A DNA stretch of 64,000 bases from Planctomycetota bacterium. Its GTDB lineage: Bacteria > Planctomycetota > PUPC01 > JACPCR01. Positions within the stretch are counted from its first letter, which is position 1, and the number at the start of each line of letters is the position of its first letter. Both the position numbers and the translations under genes were made by a program. Positions 27,719 through 35,200 of the stretch are shown piece by piece. The DNA is taken from contig JAQBXN010000013.1 in the NCBI GenBank assembly GCA_027625095.1, positions 39,825 to 103,824 of the forward strand, read 5' to 3'. The notes below the pieces were generated by a model. That model saw only the letters and a list, made by a program, of their open reading frames with translations, ran no database searches and was not told the DNA's origin.

Positions 27719-28102
27719 TCAGGAAAGCGCGCCGTTGAGCAGACTCTTGACCTCGCTGCAAATCGATTCACTGCTGACAGATCTTGCGAGGACTGTTTTG
27801 GCGCCGAGTTGGGCGGCAATGGCAAGGTCGCGTGGGTATGTCTTGTCTGCGATGGCCAGAATGGGAAGAGTGCTTAGATCACAGGTGGCGGCAATCCGCC
27901 TAAGGATACTGAAACCGTGTTCGCCGGGCAGCAGAAGATTCACCACAAACACATCCGGTGAGAGCTGGCGGAAGCTCTCAATGGCTTCTTCGCCCTTTTT
28001 AGCCCAATGAATTTCGGCCTCTGCTCCCAGGCAGTCCTTCAAGGCACAGACCAGAGAATCGTCAGTATCGGCTACTAGGATTGATATCACTTTGGGGCTC
28101 AC
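27719..28102 (-). CDS. Degenerate receiver-domain protein (pseudo-receiver)
   Basis: This 127-residue stand-alone receiver fold has an acidic first loop in ILVADTDDS. The phospho-acceptor position, normally Asp in a LLDLMLPG-type sequence, is Asn in VVNLLLPGEHG. The conserved Lys of the beta-5 loop is Arg/Ser (VLARSVSS) and the beta-4 Thr/Ser is Asp (LAIADKT). With the Asp and Lys both gone, phosphorylation by a histidine kinase should be impossible, so it is likely a protein-protein module or an atypical regulator. The GTG start at 28102 has no clear ribosome-binding site. It is divergent from the ferredoxin gene, with a 264-bp intergenic region. Confidence 0.75.
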   Translation of the reverse strand: MSPKVISILVADTDDSLVCALKDCLGAEAEIHWAKKGEEAIESFRQLSPDVFVVNLLLPGEHGFSILRRIAATCDLSTLPILAIADKTYPRDLAIAAQLGAKTVLARSVSSESICSEVKSLLNGALS

Positions 28103-28366
28103 GCAGAGATGGCTTTACATTTGTTGGCCGGTCATCCTGCACTGGGGTTGTTTACCAGCCTGGTCAGACAAGCAATTCGTGGCACATTAACAAACATCAA
28201 TAAATGTGAACTTAATTTGAGCAGACCCATCAGTTGATAATCAGATGCGAAAAGTGCCCTATCATTGCCTTCAGAGGATTCTAGGGGCGACCTCGATCAA
28301 TGCAAATACAGCCGTCCCCGGCTTGGTGTTTGAAACAGTCAACGGCACCAGTAAGCTTCGGCAGCC

Positions 28367-28645
28367 ATGGACAAGACGGCCTACAAAATTCATGTCCCGG
28401 AGTTGGACAAAACCTTCACCGCTGCGGCGAATGAATTCATACTTGATGCAGCATTCAAGCACGATATTGAGTTGCCGTTCGGTTGCCGAATGGGAATGTG
28501 CCGGGCCTGCATGGTGAAAGTGCGCGGCGAGGCGGTGCACCAATTTGAGCCGGTGCTCAGCAAAGATGAGATTGCGAATGGTTACCATCTCATCTGCTGC
28601 AGCCAACCACGTTCCGACCTGGTGCTCGATTATGAAGTCGAATAA
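28367..28645 (+). CDS. Plant-type [2Fe-2S] ferredoxin
   Basis: This 92-residue protein binds one [2Fe-2S] cluster through the four conserved Cys. Three are in the loop CRMGMCRAC (Cys-x4-Cys-x2-Cys, about residues 40-48) and the fourth is in YHLICCSQP (about residue 77). The short length and beta-grasp pattern fit a soluble electron carrier. It donates electrons to oxygenases or reductases; no reductase partner is encoded here. The stop codon overlaps the start of the next gene by 14 bp, which suggests translational coupling with an apparently unrelated membrane protein. Confidence 0.92.
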   Translation: MDKTAYKIHVPELDKTFTAAANEFILDAAFKHDIELPFGCRMGMCRACMVKVRGEAVHQFEPVLSKDEIANGYHLICCSQPRSDLVLDYEVE

Positions 28646-30632
28646 CACCGAATCCAAGGCAGGCAGACTCAGCGTTCTCGAACGCCGCCTCGGGATGGCA
28701 GTCTTCACCATCACTTGCATTGTCTTTCTGCCGGCGACGACTTGTTCTTTTGTGAATTGGGACGACCTTTACGTTCTGGCTGAGAATCCGGTCCTGCATC
28801 GTCTGAATCTGGAAACGGTGAAGTGGTCATTCACAAGTTTTATGGGTGGCAACTGGCTGCCGCTGACCTGGCTGTCACATGCCATGGACTTCCAACTATT
28901 TGGACAGAATGCGGGCCTTCACCATGCCACAAACATCCTTTTCCATGCACTGACAGCCTGTATGGTTTTTCTATTGGTTCGTGATCTTCTGGACTGTCTA
29001 TCTGAATGTAAAAGGGATGAATTTGAAGACTTGCGGGACGCCGGCCCTGCGATTGTCTGCCTGGCGGCCTTGCTGTTTGCCGTTCATCCGCTGCGTGTAG
29101 AATCGGTGGCATGGATGACGGAGCGGAAAGATCTCCTCTGTGGGCTGTTCTATTTCTGGTCTCTCAGGCTCTACCTTGCTTACGCAACGGATCAGCAGAA
29201 AAAGATCAGACGGCTTGGATGGTGTTTTCTCGTGTTTCTGCTTGGCCTGCTCTCAAAGCCGATGGCGGTTACGCTGCCTGTAGTTCTGTTGCTTCTTGAT
29301 TTGTGGCCTCTCGGGAGGCTGCACAAGGATTTCAGACGTACCTGTATTGAAAAAATCCCGTTCTTTCTGGCTTCGCTCTGCATCGGTCTTATTACCATCA
29401 AGGCCCAGGGAGCCGCCGGCGCTTTTCAAAGTGTGGAGCGCAATCCCATCTCCTTCAGGGTCATGAACGCGTGCCATTCACTTATGTTTTACATCTGGGA
29501 AAGCATCCTCCCCCTGAATCTTGTTTCGTATCATCCCATTATCGACCCAGCGGGTTCGGCATTTACTCCGGGCAACATTCTGGCTGCTCTTCTCGTCGTG
29601 GGAATCAGTGTAGGCTGCGCCTGGCTCTGGTCTAAAGGAAAGCAAGCCCTGCCCGTGGTCTGGGCCTACTACGTCCTTTCAATCGCCCCTGTGCTCGGCC
29701 TGACTCAGGTCGGCGCGCAGGCATTCGCAGACAGGTATACATACATCCCCTGCTTGAGCTTCACCCTCTTTGCCGCGGTGGTTGTGATCCGTTTTATCCG
29801 ATCCATCCAAACCGGATTAAGGAGAAGTCTCGCCTGCGGTGGTGTCATTGTCTGGCTTGGTATTCTGGGCGGTTTGACCTTTCGCCAGATTTTCGTCTGG
29901 GAGAATTCGTTCACGCTCTGGTCGCACGTTGCCGGGTATTATCCGAATCACGAGTTCCCCCTCGATGGTATTGCGTCGGCTTATCTCTGCATGACGCCTG
30001 GATTGGAACCGCACCAGAAGGAGGCAGCTCTTGAAGAAGCAAGGTCACTGCTGAACCGGGCCCTGAAAATCAATCCGGCTTTCGCGCCCGCCTATGGCAA
30101 CCTCTGGAGTGTGTATCGCCTGAAGGGCATGTATGAGGAAGCTCTCGAAATCGCTTTGCGCCTGGTCGATCTCAGGCCGGACAAACCGGAATCGCATCAC
30201 AAACTGGGTGTCAGCTACAGCCTGTTGGGTCGCCATGCCGATGCCGAAGAGTCACTGCGACACGCCATCCAGATCGGCGGGCCTGATGACGCCATCCTCG
30301 GCAGCCTGGCCATGAGTTACAAAGCGTCCGGCCAGCTATCGAAAGCTATCGAGAGCTATCAGCGAGCCCTTGTGATCAGTCCATATAACGTGCGAATTCT
30401 GCTGGATCTGTCCTCTGTCCTGGCAGAGAAGAAGTTACCGGAAGAAGCACTGAAGTACTCTTCCCGCGCCATTCAAATTGCGCCAGAGAACCCATTCACC
30501 TACCTGAGACAAGGGGAAGCCCTGCGTGCATTAAACAGAATCGAGGAAGCCCGAAGGCTTTTCGAAAACGCGGCGAAGATCGCTCCCGGTCTGCCGGAGG
30601 TAACAAAAGCATTGGAATCCGTCACCAATTGA
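28632..30632 (+). CDS. TMTC-like membrane protein with C-terminal TPR domain
   Basis: From the ATG at 28632 (the frame extends upstream, but this start gives a 14-bp overlap with ferredoxin) the protein has 666 residues. The first 420 form about 10 transmembrane helices. The opening loop CSFVNWDDLYVLAENPVLHRLNL and AVHPLRVESVAWMTERKDLL are typical of the GT-C-like TMTC/DUF1736 proteins. The rest holds at least five TPR repeats (SHHKLGVSYSLLGRHADAEESLRHAI...). TMTC proteins are putative O-mannosyltransferases; the prokaryotic ones are unproven. The expected first-loop acidic pair (DD) is present. An envelope or protein glycosylation role is the most likely reading. Confidence 0.82.
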   Translation: MKSNNTESKAGRLSVLERRLGMAVFTITCIVFLPATTCSFVNWDDLYVLAENPVLHRLNLETVKWSFTSFMGGNWLPLTWLSHAMDFQLFGQNAGLHHATNILFHALTACMVFLLVRDLLDCLSECKRDEFEDLRDAGPAIVCLAALLFAVHPLRVESVAWMTERKDLLCGLFYFWSLRLYLAYATDQQKKIRRLGWCFLVFLLGLLSKPMAVTLPVVLLLLDLWPLGRLHKDFRRTCIEKIPFFLASLCIGLITIKAQGAAGAFQSVERNPISFRVMNACHSLMFYIWESILPLNLVSYHPIIDPAGSAFTPGNILAALLVVGISVGCAWLWSKGKQALPVVWAYYVLSIAPVLGLTQVGAQAFADRYTYIPCLSFTLFAAVVVIRFIRSIQTGLRRSLACGGVIVWLGILGGLTFRQIFVWENSFTLWSHVAGYYPNHEFPLDGIASAYLCMTPGLEPHQKEAALEEARSLLNRALKINPAFAPAYGNLWSVYRLKGMYEEALEIALRLVDLRPDKPESHHKLGVSYSLLGRHADAEESLRHAIQIGGPDDAILGSLAMSYKASGQLSKAIESYQRALVISPYNVRILLDLSSVLAEKKLPEEALKYSSRAIQIAPENPFTYLRQGEALRALNRIEEARRLFENAAKIAPGLPEVTKALESVTN

Positions 30633-30717
30633 CCTCGCCATCCGGCTTGTCAGCCCTCCTCTGGGGGGAATCGGTTCGGATTGGGTCCATACCGGACACT
30701 CCCCAAGGCTCTTTTCG

Positions 30718-31743
30718 CTATTCCTTCGCAGGCCCAGTCGGATTGGGTGGAGCTTTCGGTCCGCCCAGGAGTTCGATCATGGCTTTGCCCATGCCTTCAC
30801 CGATCAAAAAGTAGGTCTCTGCGTTGCAGCACCAGTGGTAGCGGATCGGGCGAGGGGAGACATCGCCGTCCCGGAAGAAGCTTCGGGTCTCAACGTATTT
30901 CACGTTGTCCTTGAACTCGTCGTATCCGGCCACCGCGGACTGGGCGTTCATGATCATCAGACGGCGATCAATTTTCTGGCCCCATCCTCCGAATCCGCTG
31001 CCGACAATCACGAAGGGCAAATTCGGCCGGCCGAGGTCTTTGCGGACGTCGCGGATGAAATTTGCCATGTTCTTTTCGTACTCCTGGCTGTCCTTCATAC
31101 TGCACCCGTCGTTCCAGCCCTGATGCCAACCGAAACCAACAATCTCGTAGCCATTACCGTCGTAGTCAGGGAAGTCGGCTTTAAGATTCTCAAGCTGCTT
31201 TTTTACGGCCTCGATCATGCTGTCGTATTCATCGCCGATACCGGGGCCGCGTGCTTTGTCACCAGAATTGCCAGAACTGGGTGGTCGCCACGGCCCTGCC
31301 AGGCTGGTGCCGCCCGGCGCGCGTTTGATCAACAGCACCGGGTCTTCCAGATAGTCGCCGACCACCCATCCGAACGCGAATTCAGGGCCGATTGCATTTC
31401 GGGCTGCGCTGTTGCCCGCGGCCAATTTGGCCTTCGTCTCGTAGTAAGAGATACAAACGTCGTCTCGCACGATCCACTTGCCATCTTTGTCCAGAAGATG
31501 CTTGAAGCGCGCGGCTGTGGCCGGATCCTGGGACAGGGTTTCCAGTGTCCCTTTCTGATTGGGTGTCCCTTTGATGACGCCGTGCCCCTCCATGTTCGAC
31601 TGGCCAGCGAGGATGAACACCTTTGTCTTACCATTCCCTTTCTTTGCCTCAGCAAACCCGTGCTGGGCGATTGTTAAAAGGAGGACGGCAGGAATGACGA
31701 TCGGCTGCATGTGGCTCCGGAACAGGCGAGCATCTATGTTCAT
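30718..31743 (-). CDS. Secreted sialate O-acetylesterase-like SGNH hydrolase
   Basis: The 341-residue protein has a signal peptide (hydrophobic IVIPAVLLLTIAQHGFA). It also has the SASA-family blocks: VFILAGQSNMEG with the nucleophilic Ser (about residue 48), IGPEFAFGW and the C-terminal HWCCNAETYFLIGEGM carrying the catalytic His. Such enzymes remove acetyl groups from sialic acids or xylan. The N-terminal ATG at 31710 is preceded by a GGAG run and may be the true start, trimming 11 residues. The gene is isolated and convergent with the TMTC-like gene. The same short SGNH chemistry appears at 1514-2710. Confidence 0.88.
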   Translation of the reverse strand: MNIDARLFRSHMQPIVIPAVLLLTIAQHGFAEAKKGNGKTKVFILAGQSNMEGHGVIKGTPNQKGTLETLSQDPATAARFKHLLDKDGKWIVRDDVCISYYETKAKLAAGNSAARNAIGPEFAFGWVVGDYLEDPVLLIKRAPGGTSLAGPWRPPSSGNSGDKARGPGIGDEYDSMIEAVKKQLENLKADFPDYDGNGYEIVGFGWHQGWNDGCSMKDSQEYEKNMANFIRDVRKDLGRPNLPFVIVGSGFGGWGQKIDRRLMIMNAQSAVAGYDEFKDNVKYVETRSFFRDGDVSPRPIRYHWCCNAETYFLIGEGMGKAMIELLGGPKAPPNPTGPAKE

Positions 31744-32049
31744 ATTCAGATTTTTCCTTGTGGGAGTAAGGCGTTCTTATCGATGATGAATTTGCTATGC
31801 GAGAGTATCCTCCATAGTCCACCAGGCCACACGGAAAAAGGACGTTCCAATACTCCCATGAGCAAATAGCTTTACTGATTTTCTTCGGCCACATTTTTGT
31901 AGAATAGGTTCTCTGCAGGTTCCATCAGGATAGTTGTGCAGGCTGGACCCACACCACGAGGAGGTCTTGAGGGTTGTTCAAGTGGTTCGGGAAATTCGCC
32001 AGATTCATGCCAGTTGCTTGATGTACCAGTTGGACACTAACAAGACACC
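31744..32049. other. 306-bp divergent intergenic region without a recognisable gene
   Basis: No convincing open frame or RNA gene was found. The only structure noted is an imperfect inverted similarity between 31751-31777 (TTTTTCCTTGTGGGAGTAAG) and 31827-31860, possibly a decayed palindromic repeat. This region must hold the promoters of both the esterase gene (minus) and the ABC pair (plus), but no clear boxes were identified. Confidence 0.5.
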
Positions 32050-32718
32050 ATGAAAATCGAGTTAAGGAATGTCTCGCTCAGATTCGATGGCAAGCCAGTG
32101 CTTTTGCGGGATGTAAATCTGATTATCGAGAAGGGCGAGTTCCTGCTGATTCGTGGGCCTTCCGGTTGTGGCAAGACAAGCCTGTTGCGGCTACTCAATC
32201 GTCTGGCCGAACCTGATGGCGGTGAAATCGTGTTCGACGGCAACCCTTCAACGGATGACAAAGTGACCTCGCTCCGACGCAGGATTGCTTACGTCCAGCA
32301 AACCCCCGTGATGCTGGAGGGGAGAGTTCGTGAAAATCTTCAGTTTGGGTTCGGGTTTCGGTCAGCGGAGAACCGGAAATTTGCCGATGATGCGGAACTC
32401 AAGGAAAGGATGGACAGGCTGAGCCTCGATGAAGTGAGCCTGGACGACATAGCGGCAAAGCTGTCCGTAGGCCAACAACAGCGTGTTGCCCTCATCCGTT
32501 CAATGCTCACACAACCCGAGGTAATGCTCTGCGATGAGCCCACCTCCGCACTCGACCCCGAATCTGCCAGACTTGTGGAAAACAGCATCGAACGGATGTG
32601 TTTCGAACAGGGCGTCAGCGTCGTGATGGTAACCCACCGCTCATATCAACCGGAGAAGGTGAAGTATCGAGTCTTTGAGTTCCAGCCAGGCAGGGGATTC
32701 AGGGAAGTGACCTTATGA
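32050..32718 (+). CDS. fetA: ABC transporter ATPase, FetA/YbbL-like
   Basis: This 222-residue ABC ATPase has Walker A GPSGCGKTS (about 36-44), the Q-loop VQQTPVML, the signature LSVGQQQR (a degenerate LSGGQ with V) and Walker B VMLCDEPTSALD. The His of the H-loop (VTHRS) is present. It overlaps the following permease gene by 4 bp (ATGA), so the two are cotranscribed and translationally coupled. The pair matches FetA-FetB (YbbL-YbbM), described in Escherichia coli as an iron exporter that protects against oxidative stress. The metal substrate here is inferred from that family only. Confidence 0.82.
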   Translation: MKIELRNVSLRFDGKPVLLRDVNLIIEKGEFLLIRGPSGCGKTSLLRLLNRLAEPDGGEIVFDGNPSTDDKVTSLRRRIAYVQQTPVMLEGRVRENLQFGFGFRSAENRKFADDAELKERMDRLSLDEVSLDDIAAKLSVGQQQRVALIRSMLTQPEVMLCDEPTSALDPESARLVENSIERMCFEQGVSVVMVTHRSYQPEKVKYRVFEFQPGRGFREVTL

Positions 32719-33491
32719 ACGTCCAGCCAATCGCTCCAATCCAACTTGTCTATTGCCTTGGTTTCGTACTGGTGGCGTGTGCCGGCTCGTTCGCCTACGG
32801 GCTGAAACTCGAGAAGTCACTGCTGGTCGGTACGGTGCGCACCTTCGCCCAGTTGCTGCTGGTTGGATACGTGCTGGATTACATCTTTGAGATTCGACAG
32901 TTCTGGCTGATCCTCCTGGTCTTCACCTGGATGGTCTTCTGGGCAGCACACACCATCTGGCTGCGAGCCCGTCAAAAGGAAGTGCCGATCTTTGTGCGGA
33001 CCTTTTTCTCCATGCTGGTGAGCTACCTGAGCGTCAGCATATTGGTCACCGCAGTGATTGTGCAGGTGGATACCTGGTGGGAACCGCAATACTTCATTCC
33101 GCTCTCTGGCATGATCATGGGCAACTCGATGAACGCGATTGCGCTGGCACTGGATCGAATGTTTTCGGACTTGAGAAAGCAGCGTCCGCAGGTCGAACTC
33201 GCCCTCTGTCTCGGTGCAACCCACCAGGAAGCCACGGCGGACATTCTGAGGGCAGCGATGCAGGCAGGCATGACACCTTCCATCAATGCACTGATGACCG
33301 TTGGACTGGTTTCTTTGCCGGGAATGATGACTGGGCAATTGCTCGGGGGATCAGATCCACAGACCGCGGTGAAATATCAAATCATTGTGATGCTGATGCT
33401 GGTCGCCTCCACCGCCATCGGGACGATCATAGTAATTCTTTGGATCCGGCGTTCTTGCTTTACAAAAGCGCATCAGATGGTTCTGAGATGA
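32715..33491 (+). CDS. fetB: ABC transporter permease, FetB/YbbM-like (UPF0014)
   Basis: The 258-residue protein has six or seven transmembrane helices spanning almost its full length. It carries the UPF0014 marks: SLLVGTVRTFAQLLLVGYVL, LSGMIMGNSMNAIALALDR, CLGATHQEATADILRAAMQAGMTPSINALMTVGLVSLPGMMTGQLLGGSDP and YQIIVMLMLV. It forms the membrane half of a two-component iron-export-type ABC system with the ATPase that ends 4 bp into it. No iron-responsive (Fur-like) box was recognised upstream. Confidence 0.88.
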   Translation: MNVQPIAPIQLVYCLGFVLVACAGSFAYGLKLEKSLLVGTVRTFAQLLLVGYVLDYIFEIRQFWLILLVFTWMVFWAAHTIWLRARQKEVPIFVRTFFSMLVSYLSVSILVTAVIVQVDTWWEPQYFIPLSGMIMGNSMNAIALALDRMFSDLRKQRPQVELALCLGATHQEATADILRAAMQAGMTPSINALMTVGLVSLPGMMTGQLLGGSDPQTAVKYQIIVMLMLVASTAIGTIIVILWIRRSCFTKAHQMVLR

Positions 33492-33648
33492 GTTTGACTT
33501 GTTTGATTAGCGAGCGGGCCATCCTGACAGATAGCCGAAATCCGTTCGGGGACATGGATTGACTTGATAGCTCCATTCCTGTTTCTTCAAAGATAAGTTC
33601 ATCGAGACAGTTCGTTCACACATTCCACCCAATCCTTATCATCAATCT

Positions 33649-34947
33649 ATGAGCCTCAACGAATCACAGAAACTCTTCGAGCGTGCTCAGATGTCCCTGG
33701 CCGGCGGCGTGAGCAGCCACTTTCGTGCTTTGGACAAACCTACCCCGCAATTTTTTGAAAAGGCCAAAGGCGCCTATATCTGGGACGTGGATGGGAACAA
33801 GTATCTCGACTTCGCGCTCTCTCAGGGCCCGATGATTCTTGGGCATTCGCCCTCGCCCGTATTGAAGGCCGTGAAACAGGAAATGAATCGCGGACTGCTC
33901 TTCGCCGGACAGCACCTGCCAGAGATTGAACTTGCCGAGTTGTTTCAGAAGCACGTGCCGTGTGCAGATCTCACACGGTTCAGCCTGACTGGAAGTGAGG
34001 CCACGCAGACCGCCATCCGTGTGGCCCGGGCTTACACCGGCAAAAAAAAATACATCAAGTTCGAAGGCCAGTATCACGGCTGGTTCGACAGCACACTTAT
34101 CAGCGTGGCCCCCTCAAAAGAAATTCGTGGCCCTCTCAAATCACCGAACTCTGTAGGAATGACGAAGGGCCAGATGGAGAGTGTTCTCGACGAAGTTATC
34201 GTCCTGCCCTGGAACAATCTCGCAGTGCTGAAACGCACCATCAAAGAACGCGAAAACGAAGTAGCCGGTATCATTATGGAGCCGGTCATGTGCAACTGTG
34301 GATGTATCCCGCCCTTGCCGGGCTATCTGGAAGGGGTGCGGGAGCTGTGCGACAAGAAAGACATCCCGCTCATTTTCGATGAAATCATTACCGGTTTCCG
34401 ATGCGCGCTTGGCGGGGCCCAGGCCCATTTCGGAGTGACGCCTGACATGGCGACCTTTGGGAAAGCTATGGCCGCAGGCTTTCCGATCAGCGCCATCTGC
34501 GGAAAGAGGAAGTTTATGGAATTGATCGCCCGCGGTGAAGTGATGCACGCAGGCACATTTAACAGCTACAACATCGGCATAGCGGCCTCACTGGCGACGA
34601 TTCAGCTCATGTCACAGAACCGCCAGGAAGTGCACCGGCACATCCGCAAACTCGGCAAGAGCCTCATGAGTGGCATCCGCCGCATCGCCAGGAAGCAGAA
34701 AAAGCCGCTTCTTGTTCAGGGGCTCGGCCCGATGTTCCACGTCGGATTTACCTCAAGTAAGGAAGTCACCAGCTTTCGCGATTGCGACAACTACGACGGC
34801 GCACGCTACGGTCAGCTCGTGAGCGGTATGAGAGAGAGAGGCGTCAGGTTGATTGGCCGCGGGATCTGGTACGTGTCCGCCGCACATACTGAACAGCATG
34901 TGGAGCAGACGCTGGCTCTGTTTGAGGATGCGCTGAGAAACGTTTGA
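33649..34947 (+). CDS. Class III aminotransferase, glutamate-1-semialdehyde aminotransferase-like
   Basis: The 432-residue PLP enzyme has the class III hallmarks: ASP-containing IFDEIITGFR (PLP nitrogen), the Schiff-base Lys in ATFGKAMAAGFPIS, and the substrate/phosphate loop TGSEATQTAIRVARAYTGKKKYIKFEGQYHGW. The opening (LNESQKLFERAQMSLAGGVSSHFRALDKPTPQFFEKAKGAYIWDVDGNKYLDF) is typical of glutamate-1-semialdehyde 2,1-aminomutase and its relatives. Many such relatives act in other amino-sugar or amino-acid pathways rather than heme synthesis. The gene stands alone on its strand; no other heme genes are present, so a precise role is uncertain. Confidence 0.88.
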   Translation: MSLNESQKLFERAQMSLAGGVSSHFRALDKPTPQFFEKAKGAYIWDVDGNKYLDFALSQGPMILGHSPSPVLKAVKQEMNRGLLFAGQHLPEIELAELFQKHVPCADLTRFSLTGSEATQTAIRVARAYTGKKKYIKFEGQYHGWFDSTLISVAPSKEIRGPLKSPNSVGMTKGQMESVLDEVIVLPWNNLAVLKRTIKERENEVAGIIMEPVMCNCGCIPPLPGYLEGVRELCDKKDIPLIFDEIITGFRCALGGAQAHFGVTPDMATFGKAMAAGFPISAICGKRKFMELIARGEVMHAGTFNSYNIGIAASLATIQLMSQNRQEVHRHIRKLGKSLMSGIRRIARKQKKPLLVQGLGPMFHVGFTSSKEVTSFRDCDNYDGARYGQLVSGMRERGVRLIGRGIWYVSAAHTEQHVEQTLALFEDALRNV

Positions 34948-34965
34948 GTAATACGTAATTACGAT

Positions 34966-35199
34966 GCGTAATGCGTAAGTTGCGGATGTTTGGGCCAAGT
35001 CTCTTGAGAGGCCGGTCGGGGGAGTGGCTCTATCACTTTCTCCCTTCCATTACCCGATTGCTGTGGATTCAGGTTCTTAGTGACCGGGTTCTCACAAACC
35101 GTAGCGGAAGTCGCAAGACTTTGGGCACTGGAGGCATCAAGCCCCGAATTCTTGCGAATCCGGCTACCGACACACGGGGGTCGCCCTTACGTATTACGC
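34966..35199. mobile_element. MITE-like 234-bp element with 14-bp terminal inverted repeats
   Basis: GCGTAATGCGTAAG (34966-34979) and its complement at 35186-35199 match at 13 of 14 positions and bracket most of the gap between two convergent genes. The interior has no transposase. It contains an internal hairpin with 21-bp arms, 35101-35121 (starting GTAGCGGAAGTCGCAAG) and 35147-35167, matching at about 17 of 21 positions. Near-repeats of GTAATACGTAATTAC just before the left end add further palindromicity. No target-site duplication was recognised. Confidence 0.5.
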
Positions 35200-35200
35200 T

